A stretch of 64,000 nucleotides of DNA, taken from contig NW_004190413.2 of assembly GCF_000224145.3 (NCBI RefSeq), forward strand, positions 17,401 to 81,400, written 5' to 3'. This document shows, piece after piece, positions 49,156-61,400 of this stretch. How positions within the stretch are numbered: position 1 is the stretch's first letter; every line of letters starts with the position of its first letter. This DNA comes from Ciona intestinalis. Lineage: Eukaryota > Chordata > Ascidiacea > Phlebobranchia > Cionidae. The notes under the pieces are model-generated. The model did not search any database, had not been told where the DNA came from, and saw only the letters and a program-made list of their open reading frames with translations. The position numbers and the translations under genes were made by a program.

Positions 49156-50087
49156 TTTAAATAAAATTCATTAAAATCCAATGATGCTTATAAAATGTAT
49201 ACAGATATTCTGCACTGTTATACCAGTATAATACTTATACAGTTATATACTCTACCCTGCTGTAGAAAGTCATGAAATAATTGCGTGGATACGTAACTAA
49301 TCGTCTGTTTGGGACTTTTACCATGATCTTAACCATGAGGGTAGTTTTACCATGAGCTTATTTTTAACAACTGTAGTTTTGCTGCTAATTCCTTTCTCTT
49401 CGCTGTTTAAATTATTCTGATCGTCGCTACCGTATTAAAAGAAATAAAAAGTATTTTGTTTAAACTATTGAGCGTATAGACTCAGTTATATTTTATTGCA
49501 CGAATAACTAACATAACAGTAAAATACCTGGCTGAAACACCGATAATTTCTCATATATTTGATTCCTACACACACTAAAAGATAAACACCTAAACATAAT
49601 CAATTTGTTTATATGATAAAACAAAACAAACTAATCTTTGCTTCAACTCAATGCTCGCGCCATTTTGTCACAAGCGATCTGATTGGTAGAGGTTGGTTAT
49701 GCCTGACTGGTTGATTGACAGGTGCACATCGGGGAGTGAACTGGATTATGATAAATGCGATTTACGGTTAAATAGTTAATTACACCAAGTATTCTTTAGT
49801 GAACAAATTTGTTAATATACTTACTTTAAAATTTCACACGATCCTTAATTTAATAATTTCCCGTTGTGTTTCTGACCAGAGTCCGTATATAAACATGTTT
49901 ATATATATACGGACTCTGTTTCTGACTAATTACACGACAGTCGGCACTTCTTCGTAATTTTCTGCTTTGTGAGATTGAAAACATCCGCGCTTAATACATA
50001 CGGGGTTGTCATTGTAGTTACAAAGGCAACAAAGTGAGTAGTTGGTTGGTTTTAATTGTGTTTTGTGATTAATATTTGTTTCTGCAG
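49156..50087. promoter_or_regulatory. Divergent promoter region of NuMA (-) and the secreted peptide gene (+)
   Basis: About 930 bp between two start codons facing away from each other. It should hold both promoters. For the plus gene, a donor-like GTGAGTA at 50034 and an acceptor ending at 50087 indicate a noncoding 5' exon ending at 50033. A 42-bp palindromic insertion is at 49877-49918. Confidence 0.5.
49877..49918. mobile_element. 42-bp foldback element with 8-bp target duplication
   Basis: The sequence is almost a perfect palindrome, starting CAGAGTCCGTATAT and ending ATATACGGACTCTG around a central ACATGT. TTTCTGAC is present on both sides (49869-49876 and 49919-49926). CAGAG ends with an 8-bp duplication fit a hAT-derived remnant reduced to its terminal repeats. 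Confidence 0.8.
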
Positions 50088-50563
50088 ATGAATAGGTCAG
50101 CGCTTCTCCTCTTGCTTGTCATCGCACTCCTCGTCTTCAGTAAAACAGTGTCAGCTTTTATCCTCAAAGGACGTATTAAATCTGGCCATCGTTGTTGTCA
50201 TTGCTTTGAGTTAAAATTAGACGGTAAGCAGTTAAAAGTCTAACCCTCCCTTTATTTAATTAAAAAAGAAGTTACATACATGGTAACTTGTATGCGGGCA
50301 CAAGGTGTATGAAACAGAACACCCATGTTATAACGACTGTTGTTGCCCCGCCATGCGAGGATTAATAAGCTAAAGCTACATACGTGGTAACTCGTAAGCG
50401 GGCACGAGGTGTATGAAACCGAATACGTGTCTTTTATCGACTGTTATAACTTTTGTATACCACTATATCACGGAGAAAACTTCTTAAAAGCATCCACTTA
50501 AAAGTGTCTTTTGTTTCAGTTGAAGATCTTCATCCAAATGAAAATATAGTAAAAGACAAGTAA
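50088..50563 (+). CDS. Small secreted peptide precursor, 2 coding exons, 59 aa, family not recognised
   Basis: Exons 50088-50223 and 50520-50563 join in phase 1 to 180 nt. The ATG follows an acceptor (TTTCTGCAG) directly, so an untranslated exon lies upstream. Residues 1-23 form a strong signal peptide (ALLLLLVIALLVF...VSA). The mature part is only about 36 residues: a basic segment FILKGRIKSGHRCCHCFEL with three cysteines, then a hydrophilic tail ending NENIVKDK. Basic plus Cys-rich content could suit an antimicrobial or signalling peptide, but there is no family match. The odd cysteine number would leave one unpaired or make dimers. A poly(A) signal is at 50609-50614. Organisation (signal peptide, phase-1 intron, short charged last exon) resembles the gene at 8116-10088, without sequence homology I can show. 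Confidence 0.7.
50265..50430 (-). repeat. Two copies of the ~95-bp repeat in the secreted-peptide intron
   Basis: 'gttacatacatggtaactt', 'cacaaggtgtatgaaacaga' and 'cgaggtgtatgaaaccgaat' mark the two units. They make up most of the only coding intron. Confidence 0.8.
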
Positions 50564-50608
50564 TGGAAAAAAAACTAAATCAGGACTCACAATTAATTTG
50601 AATAACTT

Positions 50609-50614
50609 AATAAA
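50609..50614 (+). terminator. Poly(A) signal AATAAA
   Basis: 46 bases after the stop of the 59-aa secreted peptide gene. Confidence 0.55.
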
Positions 50615-50699
50615 CTAACACGCATACACATGGGACGTGTTCATAAATATATAGTTTCCAATTGGCCAACACTGTAAGCTTTACATTTATGTTACTGAG

Positions 50700-51000
50700 G
50701 AGCCATGTCCTTGACAAAGTGGTTAGCGCGCCGACTGTAACCAATAGGTAATGGATTCAAGGCTCAACGCTGCTACCATTGTGGCGTATGTGTCCTTGGG
50801 CAAGACACTTAACGGCAATTGCTCCAACCCAGTGGTCACTAATGGGTTGTTCAAATTATCAGCCATACATAAAAAATCCCCCCAAAAATAATCACCCACA
50901 AAGTAACATACATGGTAACTCGTAAGCTGGCACGAGGTGTTAAACCCGTGTTATGACGACTGTCGTTTTTCGGCCACGCGAGGATAAGGTAAGTTACATT
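50700..51000 (+). repeat. tRNA-related SINE-like element, longest copy
   Basis: Starts with an A-box-like 'gtggttagcgcgccgactg' and a B-box-like 'ggattcaaggctc' about 35 bp apart, as in tRNA-derived SINEs. The body follows with 'gtgtccttgggcaagacac', 'gctccaacccagtggtcact' and a tail equal to the ~95-bp 'gttacatacg' unit. Polymerase III origin is inferred. Confidence 0.6.
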
Positions 51001-51156
51001 CATTCATTCATCCACACAATTACAAACAAGGAAAATTTATTGGGAAAGACTTTTCTAAATATTGCTAAGAAAGTTGGAGGGTTGGAATAAAACCTAGAAT
51101 TTGACAACACAATGAAATGACCAACCGGTAAAAATAAAAACATAATTCATGTAGGG

Positions 51157-51432
51157 CAGTGCTTCTCAACCCCTGGGTCACCATTTGATTTGGTTGGGTC
51201 GCCTACTACAGTGGTTCACAAACCTTTTGAACGTTATTGTAAAAGTTAAATTATTTTATTGTATGCTTACAAAAAGTTGTGATGTTTTGAAAAGTTTAAA
51301 TGAACCAACATATTGATATACTAAACCTGTTAGATTTGGTTTGTAATATACCAGTGGCTTATACATGACTATAGCATTGCTATTGGTTTAACTTAATTTT
51401 ATGGTTTCCACATACAAAGTTGAGAAGCATTG
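51157..51432. mobile_element. 276-bp hAT-like element
   Basis: Ends CAGTGCTTCTCAAC and GTTGAGAAGCATTG are inverted repeats with one mismatch. Flanks ATGTAGGG and ATGTATCG agree at 6 of 8 positions, as an eroded target duplication. Confidence 0.75.
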
Positions 51433-51698
51433 ATGTATCGTAGTTGAATACATGATTTAAATGCTCAAGGTAAATTCATTGTAAGCAAAAGTAAAGGACG
51501 GAGCATTTTGTTGGGGAGAGAATACTGTTCAGGTCACCAAGAGAAGGAAAAAGGGAAAATTAAAAAAGAAATGTAATAAAATATTTTGTGGCAGAATACT
51601 TATGATACGAGGTGGGAATTCATGGTTGAACAAAACACATCCCTGGAAGAAAGAACATTTAAATATTTAAAAAATAAATAATTCTAAAATTTAATATA

Positions 51699-51846
51699 TG
51701 GTAGGGTGGGGAAAGATGGGACACCATTGTCCCATTTAATAGTCCATATCCTCAGGACTTTTATAGACCGTTGTTAGTTGTTTAAAACAAGAATAGGATA
51801 TTTGAATATTATGTGCTAAAGGTGTCTCATCTTCCCCTTACTACTA
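51699..51846. mobile_element. MITE copy 18, internally deleted
   Basis: Both ends present, about 50 bp of core missing between 'gtcccatttaatag' and 'tatcctcaggac'. Confidence 0.85.
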
Positions 51847-52189
51847 TGACTACAGCATCCTTGGAGGAAATAAATAAGAACATTTAAAAAGAACAAATTG
51901 GTTTCAAATTTAATATATGACATAATGTCTAGGGTGTCTTTTGTCTGAAAATCATTGAGGAAATGTCTATTTTTTGTTGCAAAAATTTAAAAATGGTGGT
52001 TATTCAGCTTGTTAGAAAAAATTCAGCTTTTCAACAAACCAAGTGATTATGACGCAGTTTGAAAACTACTTGCATAAAAATGTACAAAGCCTGATTAAAT
52101 TGCTTTCATATATTTAAAAACTGAATAACTAAAGGCTGGTAATGTAAGACACATGTTTATTAAACATAATAGTAAATATAAATTATGTA

Positions 52190-52446
52190 TAGTAGGTTGG
52201 GGTGAGATGGGACACCTTATATATAGTAGGGTGGGGTGAGATGGGACACCTTATATATAGTAGGATGGGGTGAGATGGGACACCTTTTCATTCTATTCTG
52301 TCCTTCCATTTGGTAGTAAACAAAGCAAACTCAAAAAGAATGATAAAATCCTATCGGTTCCTTCAGACCGTTGTTAATTGTTTAAAACACAATCAGGATA
52401 TTTGGATATTATGTGCTAAAGGTGTCCCATTTCCCCCCACTGTACT
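52190..52446. mobile_element. MITE copy 19 with three tandem left ends
   Basis: The left terminus 'gtagg.tggggtgagatggg' followed by 'acaccttatata' occurs three times in a row at 52190-52290 before a normal core and a single right end. Confidence 0.9.
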
Positions 52447-52460
52447 ATATATTATTGACA

Positions 52461-55400
52461 TCATAAATGTCTGTTATATATAATAATGACATCATAAACA
52501 TACTTGTGAACATAGAACAGGAGGTACGCAGATGACTGGCGACCAAACAACACATCTTTCTCATTAATTGTTTCAACAAATTCATCGTTATAACATTTCC
52601 AATCACCAGATGGGTTGAGTACGTCGCTAACATAATGACCTGGTATGAGAGGGAAGTGTTTATATACCTTGTAAAATGTAATGTATATAAATAGTTTATA
52701 TACCATGTAAAATGTAATGTATATAAATAGTTTATATACCATGTAAAATGTAATGTATATAAATAGTTTATATACCATGTAAAATGTAATGTATATAAAT
52801 AGTTTATATACCTTGTAAAATGTAAAATCTATACCTTGTAAAATGTAATGTATTTAGATAATTTTTCTGTTCTGTATGGGTGAGGTCTCGCTTTGAGAAC
52901 CTGACACTTAGGCCAGAGTTGGCCCATTACCCAACATTTATAAGGGTAGTAGGTACATGCTAACGCAGCCAGCTCAAAACTAATTGCGAAATGTAACTCT
53001 TCTGCATAAAAAGTAATACACGCAGCTATATAACAACTACTACTCACCAGATTTAGATGATCCTCCTTTATGACTCACAATGCTTACCACGTGGTAGGAA
53101 TGAGGGAGTTCCCCTTTACAGTTACTCTGTTAAAAAAATGTAATTTATTTATCCTCGCATGCCGGGGTAACGACAGTTGTAAAACGCGGGTGTTCTGTTT
53201 TACACACCTCGTGTCAGCTTACAAGTTACCAGGTATGTTACTTTGTGGCTAAATATTTTGAACACATATATGTAATTATATTTCTATGTTATGTGTTCTT
53301 GGGCAAGACACTTCATGGTGACTTTAACCCAGTGGTCACTAATGGGTTGTCTAAATTGTCAGTCATATAGAAAAACAAAAAGTTACATATGTGGTACTTC
53401 ATAATATTCCATAAATAATTACGTTAATAAATATTGAATCTATTTCTTTACCTGGCCAATCAAGTCACTTTCATTGCTACAAGTTAGATCAGCCATATCT
53501 TCCTGTGAAAACAAAGTGAATTATGATGTCATAGAAAGCCAAGATAAGCAGAAAAACCCCAAGGTTTAAAACAGTGGATTCTGTGAAACAGAAAATGTTT
53601 ATCGTTTGAGTAAATTACTGTTTCATTTGATTATTTTTTATTTGATTGGCATTAATATTACAATCTTGAAAACACATTACACGTTAATAGTAAAATACAA
53701 CGACTATAGTTTGAAAACCACCAATATACAACTACAATATACCATTATCAGAATGTAGAAAAAAATTTATTGTGTTAATTTAAACAACCCATGTACCTGG
53801 CTGTCATTGTCATCGAACGACTCTTGCATTGATAACTGCATGGCTAAGATCATCTGTGAATAAAATACTCAGGATTGGCATCTTGCTTACTAATGGTAGT
53901 AAATGGAATGAACAATGACATAGTAGGGTGGGGGAAGATGGGACACCTTTTTATTCTGTTTCTCGCCCCATTTGGTAAACATTCAAAGAATTATAAAACC
54001 AAATCCTCGGGACTCCCATAGAAAACACAAAACTCCCAACATAAAGTTGATCAAAAAAGTCAATTCACTTAATCCTTTACCTGCTGGTCCTCTGTTAGTT
54101 TTGTTGAAACATCTTCATCTGTCTGTTAACAATATGCATTATGACATCATAAGTTATAAGAAACAGATAATTTTACAGATAATACAAAGCAAACAAAAAG
54201 ATTATTGATATGTTGGCTTAAATATTCAACTCGTATTCAGTAGTCTGTTCTATATGGGTGAGCACGCCATGGGACCTGAGATTTAAACCAGAGTTGCCCA
54301 ATACCCCAACATTGTATATGCACATTCTATTCTATATGGGTGAGGTCCTACAGTGAAGCAGGCCATGGAACCTGAGATTTAGACCAGAGTTGGCCCATTA
54401 CCCCAAAATTGTATATGCACATTCCATTCCATTCTATATGGGTGAGGTCCTACAGTGAGGCACGCCATGGGACCTGGGATTTAGACCAGAGTTGGCCCAT
54501 TACCCCAACATTGTATATAGACATTCTATTTTATATGGGTGGGGTCCTACAGTGAGGCACGCCATGGGACCTGGGATTTAGACCAGAGTTGGCCCATTAC
54601 CCCAACATTGTATATAGACATTCTATTTTATATGGGTGGGGTCCTACAGTGAGGCACGCCATGGGACCTGGGATTTAGACTAGAGTTGGCTCATTACCCC
54701 AACATTGTATATGCACATTCTATTTTATATGGGTGAGGTCCTACAGTGAGGCATGCCATGGGACCTGGGATTAGACCAGAGTTCGCCCATTACCCCAACA
54801 TTGTATATGACATTCTATTCTATATGGGTGAGGTCCTACAGTGAGGCATGCCATGGGACCTGGGATTTAGACCAGAGTTGGCCATTACCCCAAAATTGTA
54901 TATGCACATTCTATTTTATATGGGCGAGGTCCTACAGTGAGGCACGCCATGGAACCTGGGATTTAGGCCAGAGTTGGCCCATTACCCCAACATTGTATAT
55001 AGACATTCTATTTTATATGGGTGGGGTCCTACAGTGAGGCACGCCATGGGACCTGGGATTTAGACTAGAGTTGGCTCATTACCCCAACATTGTATATAGA
55101 CATTCTATTTTATATGGGTGAGGTCCTACAGTGAGGCACGCCATGGAACCTGGGATTTAGACCAGAGTTGGCCCATTACCCCAACATTGTATATGCACAT
55201 TCTATTCTATATGGGTGAGGTCCTACAGTGAGGCACGCCATGGGACCTGGGATTTAGACCAGAGTTGGCCATTACCCCAACATTGTATATAGACATTCTA
55301 TTTTATATGGGTGGGGTCCTACAGTGAGGCACGCCATGGGACCTGGGATTTAGACTAGAGTTGGCTCATTACCGCAACATTGTATATAGACATTCTATTT

Positions 55401-58400
55401 TATATGGGTAAGGTCCTACAGTGAGGCACGCCATGGAACCTGGGATTTAGACCAGTGTTGGCCCATTACCCAGTTTTAAGGATTTGTTCTAAATTGATTG
55501 TTCATGTCAATATAGTAGGGTGGGTGAAGATGGGACACCTTTTCGTTTCATTTTCTTGTCCCATTTATTAGTAAACAAAAAACATTTAAAGAATTATAAA
55601 ACCATATCTTCATGACTTTCATAGACCATTGTTAATTGTTTAAAACACGATCAGGAAGTTTGGATAATACGTGCTCAAGGTGTCCCATCTTCCCCCTTCC
55701 TACTATATATACTTCAACTTTAAAAACTTCCCTTACCCAAACAGAGAAATCTAATCAAATAAACAAAACCAGTCCAATCACAACTCTTCCCCGTTCACCT
55801 TATGTTCGTTAAAATATTGGTCTCGACTAAGTTGAATCGCTCTCTCCAACTCAAACTTTTCCCGTTCCTCTTCGTCCCCGATCATTTCACCACCGGGGGT
55901 GTTGTTGTTGTTATTGCATTCGCTATCTGGTAATAGAAATAATATAAAAAATAGAAATTTTGAAAACATAACATGGTAATCATAAAAAATATTTTTTTTC
56001 CAAAAAAATCTAAAAAATTGATAAAAATTTTATATATATATCATTTTTTTAAATACTTAAAATAAAGAGCCTTATACATTAAAATTCTCATTTAAAATTG
56101 TCAAAAAAAGATGTAACTTATGTAACTTAATAGGAAAGAAATGATCATTTAATGTTAACGAATTTACCTTCGTAATTAAAAGTTAATAACTTCTCTGGCT
56201 CGTTATTATTGTTGTTGTTGTTGTTGTTGTTGTTAGTGTGTCCCATCATTTCACTGCAGATACAACGATAAATTATTATTAATTAAACTATTCTGACGTC
56301 ACAAAAGTAAAAAATTTAGTAAATGCTAACAAACGGTATATTTTTCATTTATTTTTAATAAAACAAGAAATTTAAAAATTTTAATTCAAACAAACCGCTT
56401 ACACAGAATCATTGTTCCCGTTTATGATGTCATTAATGTCTTTATACTTCTGCGGCACAGTTACTGTGACATCACTACAACATAGATGTCCAAACGATAT
56501 GAATGAAGGTAAATGAACGCGTTCCCGTAATTTCTCACTTACATCCGAAGTATGATTGTACGAATATCTCTTCAAATACATCATCATGACTCTGTGGCCA
56601 ATACATGTATTATGGTTGGACAATTTATATATTAAGATGCATATTATTAAGATGCATATGAAAATGCTCAACCTTTAATAGTATGGTTCTACAGTGTAAT
56701 ATGACAGCATATATTAGTGCAACCCATATAAATGTTAGTGGGCCGCTTTTAGACCAGTGTTTCCCAACCTTTCATGGTTTATTACCATGAACTCTATGGC
56801 TATCATAGTAAGCCACCATACTGTAGTGCTAATAAGATATTTAGACCTTTACAGTCAGGACACCAGTAGTGTAGCGGTTGCAGAATGTTGTATTGCGAGC
56901 GGTAAACTAAGGGGGCGAATGAACACGAGACGCTGTATTTATACGAAAGATAAACGTGAGAAAAAGGGCCTCTTGTATTTATGCATAATAGCACCCTGGA
57001 TGTTGGGGCAACAGATCTACATCCCAGGTCTTACGTGCCCCTCACGGCTCACTGAAGGCCCCTATATATATTATATACAGCACAATAGTTTGGAAACTTC
57101 TATAATCAAATACAACCCTACCTACCTTGGTAACTTTGATATCTTCCTCCCCACATTAGCTTTATCGTGGCCGCATTTATCACATTTGTGTTCAACTTCC
57201 TCTAAACCAAACGAAAGATCGACGAGGTTTTGTAAACTCATCACCGAGTTGTTGTTTTCCCTGTGCGTGATGTTTGGATAAAAAAATAAATTTGGAAACA
57301 TTGGAAATTATAAAAAAAACCATAAATTTTAACTTTCCATTTTTTATTCTTAACCTTTGCTGTAATCGAAGAGTCAAACAGTTATTGTTATTATTAAACA
57401 TAATTTTTTTGTCTCTTTAAATACGACAGCGAAGATCAAATTAATTACAATAGCAAAGAGAAGGAAATCAGCAGCAAAACCTTGCTAGGTGTAAAAACTA
57501 CTCGAATAAAAGTTTGAAATAAAAGCGTGGCTGCCTAACTCACAATACAGCATAAGTTTCCACGTTGCAACAGTGTGTTTACCAATAGATAACACGCCAT
57601 GTCTAAAATATAAATATCTACCTACCTGTGTTGAAGATCAATGGGAAGATCAAGGAATTCTTCCTCTGTGTTCGAGGAAGATTTGCATCTAAAGTAAAAA
57701 TAATAAACCTAATATAACGATGTTTCTTAATCTTTCATGGTTCGTGGGTTCAAAGCTCGATGCTGCTACCTTTGTGGCGTATCCTTGGACAAAATACTGA
57801 ACGAAAAGTGTTTCAACCCATTGGTCCATAACAGATTGTCTAAATTGCTAGCCATTAGGGCTGTGGAAAAGTTAACGGTTAACCGGTTAACCGAACCTAT
57901 TCGGTTAACCGCCAACGAAAAGTTCAAGTCGTTAACCGAACTATGACGTCATAGGGCATAAACGTATATCAAAATCTGTCATATTTACACGAAAGGCACG
58001 TGTTCGTGTTCGTTGATTGTTGTTTTGCAATAAGACAGAGTGCGCAGGGACGCTGTTGCTTTGATCGTGCCCTACAACGGCGATTACGCCATCAATCTTG
58101 ATTGTTAATACCGCAGGCTAACTAGTTTTGCAACATTATATTGGTGTAATACACAACTTAAATGTTTTCCTCAGTCAAGCAGCGTGTTTATTACGAAAAA
58201 GCAGGCATTCACACGTGGATTCAAGCATCATAATAGCGATTGTTTGACCTGGCAATTGATTACGACATAATAGCAATTCACACGTTAATAACTGCGTCAT
58301 AATTGCAATTCACACGTTGATTATTTTTTAAAACAGGTTTGAATACGAATAAGAAAGTATTACTTTGACCTTAAGAACGTTTGCCCGTGTATTGCAAGCA

Positions 58401-61400
58401 TAGTCCATACGTTCGTCGTAAAGTTGCCTTTAAATTCGCGAAAGAAAAGCGATAAACAAGACGCTTTTATTAGGATTACACTTGTATCGGTTAACCGGTT
58501 AACCGGTTAAAACTGAACGGTTAACGGTTAAACAAAAATTGGGAAAATCCACAGCCCTACTAGCCATATATAAAAACAACCACAAAGTTACACACGTGGT
58601 AACTTGTAAGTAAGCACGAGGTGTATGAAACAGAACACCCACGTTATAACGACTGTTGTTTCCTGCGAGGATAAACAAGTTACATACGTGGTAACTTGTA
58701 AGTGAGCACGAGGTGTATGAAAACAGAACACCCGTGTTATAACGACTGTCGTTGCCCGCCATGCGAGGATAAATAAGTTACATACGTGGTAACTTGTAAG
58801 CTGACACGAGGTGTATGAAACAGAACACCTGTGTTATAACGACTGTCATTGCCCGCCATGCGAGGATAAATAAGTTACATACGTGGCAACTTGTAAGCTG
58901 ACACGAGGTGTATGAAACAGAACACCCGTGTTATAACTACTGTTGCCTCACTATGTGGGATAACTAAGTATTATTATTATTATTTCAACAATAACAAACT
59001 TTTTACCTCACGCATGTAACTTGTTGTTTGACTTTAAACGAGAAGTTTGAAACAACGGGGCAATCAACGACTTCCATCATCTCCTTGTTTGCCTGCGTTA
59101 CATTGGCTTGTACAACATCGAGACACAAGCGGAGAAATTCATGAGCATCCTGTAATGTATGGCAACTATTCAGGGGTGTATTGGGAGCAGGTGCACCCCA
59201 ATTTGTGGAACATGGGTTCATGTTCATGTTAAAGGATTTGCTGTATTATTCTACATTATATCATTTTTAACCTACCTAGAAAACGTTACTACTGTAGTAG
59301 TTTTATTGGGAGAAACTGGAGCCTACACTTGCGATCAGTTTATGATAAAATGAGAGAATCCTAAAATTTAGCCTCTTGATTTGTTTGGGTTTGTTTTACA
59401 ACACAAGTTATCCGATGCCACATGTTGTTAAGTCTATATAGTGGAGAAAGATGGGACAAGTTTTCTTTCTATTTTCTTCGACCCAATTGGTAGTAAACAA
59501 AGAAAATTTAAAGAATTATAAAACCGTATCCTCACGACTTCCATAAGCCATTGGTAATTGTTTAAAACACGATCAGGACATTTGGATATAAAGTGCTAAA
59601 GGTGTCCCGTCTTCCCCCACCCTACTATATAATAAAACCTTAACCCGACACCCCGTTACTTACATGTTGAGCATAACCATTGAATTGTAAAGCGTTTGAA
59701 GAAATAGCTCGTTTGAACTTACGAAGCAAAACCCCTTTCTCCAGGCAAGAGTTTCCCGAATGTTTCATCAGATTCACCATCGATCTAAATATGGAGAATC
59801 AACATTATCTTTATATACAAAGTATAGGTTTCATGTTACATTGCTTCCAAAGGCATCACAAAAAATTAAGTTCTCTTCAATAAGACAGTGGTTCACAAAG
59901 CCATTACTATTATTGCAAAATCTGTTATTAGAAGAACCAACATTATCTTATTTATAAATTAAACTTAAAAAGTTGGAAATTTATAAAAACATTTGGGTGA
60001 CAGTCTGACTGGCATAAAGGATGGGAAGCACTTTTTTAAATCAGTAATAAGTTATCATGAATGAATAAATAAATCAGCTAATATATGGAAGACATAAGTG
60101 TTATGCTTTATGAATGGCTTCCCAAAGCATTTGACCAAAAATGAGTTTCCTTCTATACTACAATGGTTCACAAAACCCCTTTGAGTCTTGACTGTTATTG
60201 TAAAAAATAGATGTTTACTATTTGCAATTACAAACATTGTGTAAATCTAAGCATGGGCTTTGCTATTAATTTATGTTTAATATTTAAGTTGTTGCAAAAA
60301 GATTCGGAAACATTTTTTTAATTAGGAAAAAGTGAAGGAAACTTTGAGTAATTCAGCAACAAACAAGTTACAAATAAAGTTAAACCATCAGCTTACACCA
60401 ACAGTGAATCTTGATAAAGTCTTGAATTAAGTTTCCCCTTCACGTAAAGTAGATCATGTTGGAACGGGGGAATTCGGAACAATGATTGAAGAACGGAGTT
60501 CATATAACATGTGTTGCCAAGGTTTTGGAATCTAAATGTAGAAGTAATTAGATATAACAAAGTATTTACTACTAAGCAATCCTATAGAAATTCTTCAACA
60601 AATTCGCCTTGCGATTTTCGAAAATACTGGTACACAGTTAAGCAAGAAACTTCTTTATTTACGAAAGAACAGAAAATTATTGCTGACTCACCCTCCATAA
60701 TGATTCGTGGATAATAAATTTCCCGAGTCACCAAGTGGTTTAACGAATTCCTTTGCCGACTCATTGTTGTTGTTGCCATCGTTGAAACTGGACGTTGGTT
60801 TTCTGGGGAAGTGAAGTTTACCCACTGGTGTATAATAGTAATAATACAAGTAGGGTCGGTGGGTAATGTACCAACTCTGGCTTAAATCCCAGGTCCCATG
60901 GTGTGCCTCACTGTAGGACCTCACCCATATAGAATAGAATGTGCATATACAATGTTGGGGTAATGGGCCAACTCTGGCCTAAATCTCAGGTTCCATGGCT
61001 TGTCTCACTGTATAACCTCACACATATTGAATAAAATGAGTATATACAATGTTGGGGTAATAAGCAACTCTGGTCTAAACATTAGTTTTAATTCTTGGCT
61101 TTCATAGTGTGACACACTGCACAACCTCAGCAACATTGCTTGAGGTGGATTTAATGGACTAAATTGTAAGTTGGTAACAACTACATTTTTGTTGCAGAAT
61201 AATCACGATTAATAAGTTGTTACTTTCATACAAACTTACTTTGTGTCAACAACTTCAGGTTTGGGGTTTCCCAACGACAACGAACGTCGAACACTTGATG
61301 GTTTGACCTGGAAACATAATAATGTTCTAAAAACATATTTCAGTCAGGTATCGTGGTTGGGAGCTTGCATTGTAACTGAATGAAACTGAGTTCAATGCTC

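Larger units (their letters stand above)
50564..52460. other. Intergenic region of repeats
   Basis: Between the secreted peptide gene and the USP37 stop. It is filled by a SINE-like element, a 276-bp hAT-like element and two MITEs. No exons were found. Confidence 0.55.

Noticed and set aside
54753..55037. 94-codon ORF in the 96-bp array
   Set aside because: Translation of tandem repeat units, present only where unit length keeps frame.
55778..55969. Stop after the ubiquitin-interacting exon read as the USP37 C-terminus
   Set aside because: A usable GTGAAC donor precedes the stop, and five further in-frame exons carry the essential His box and YNDEF motif.
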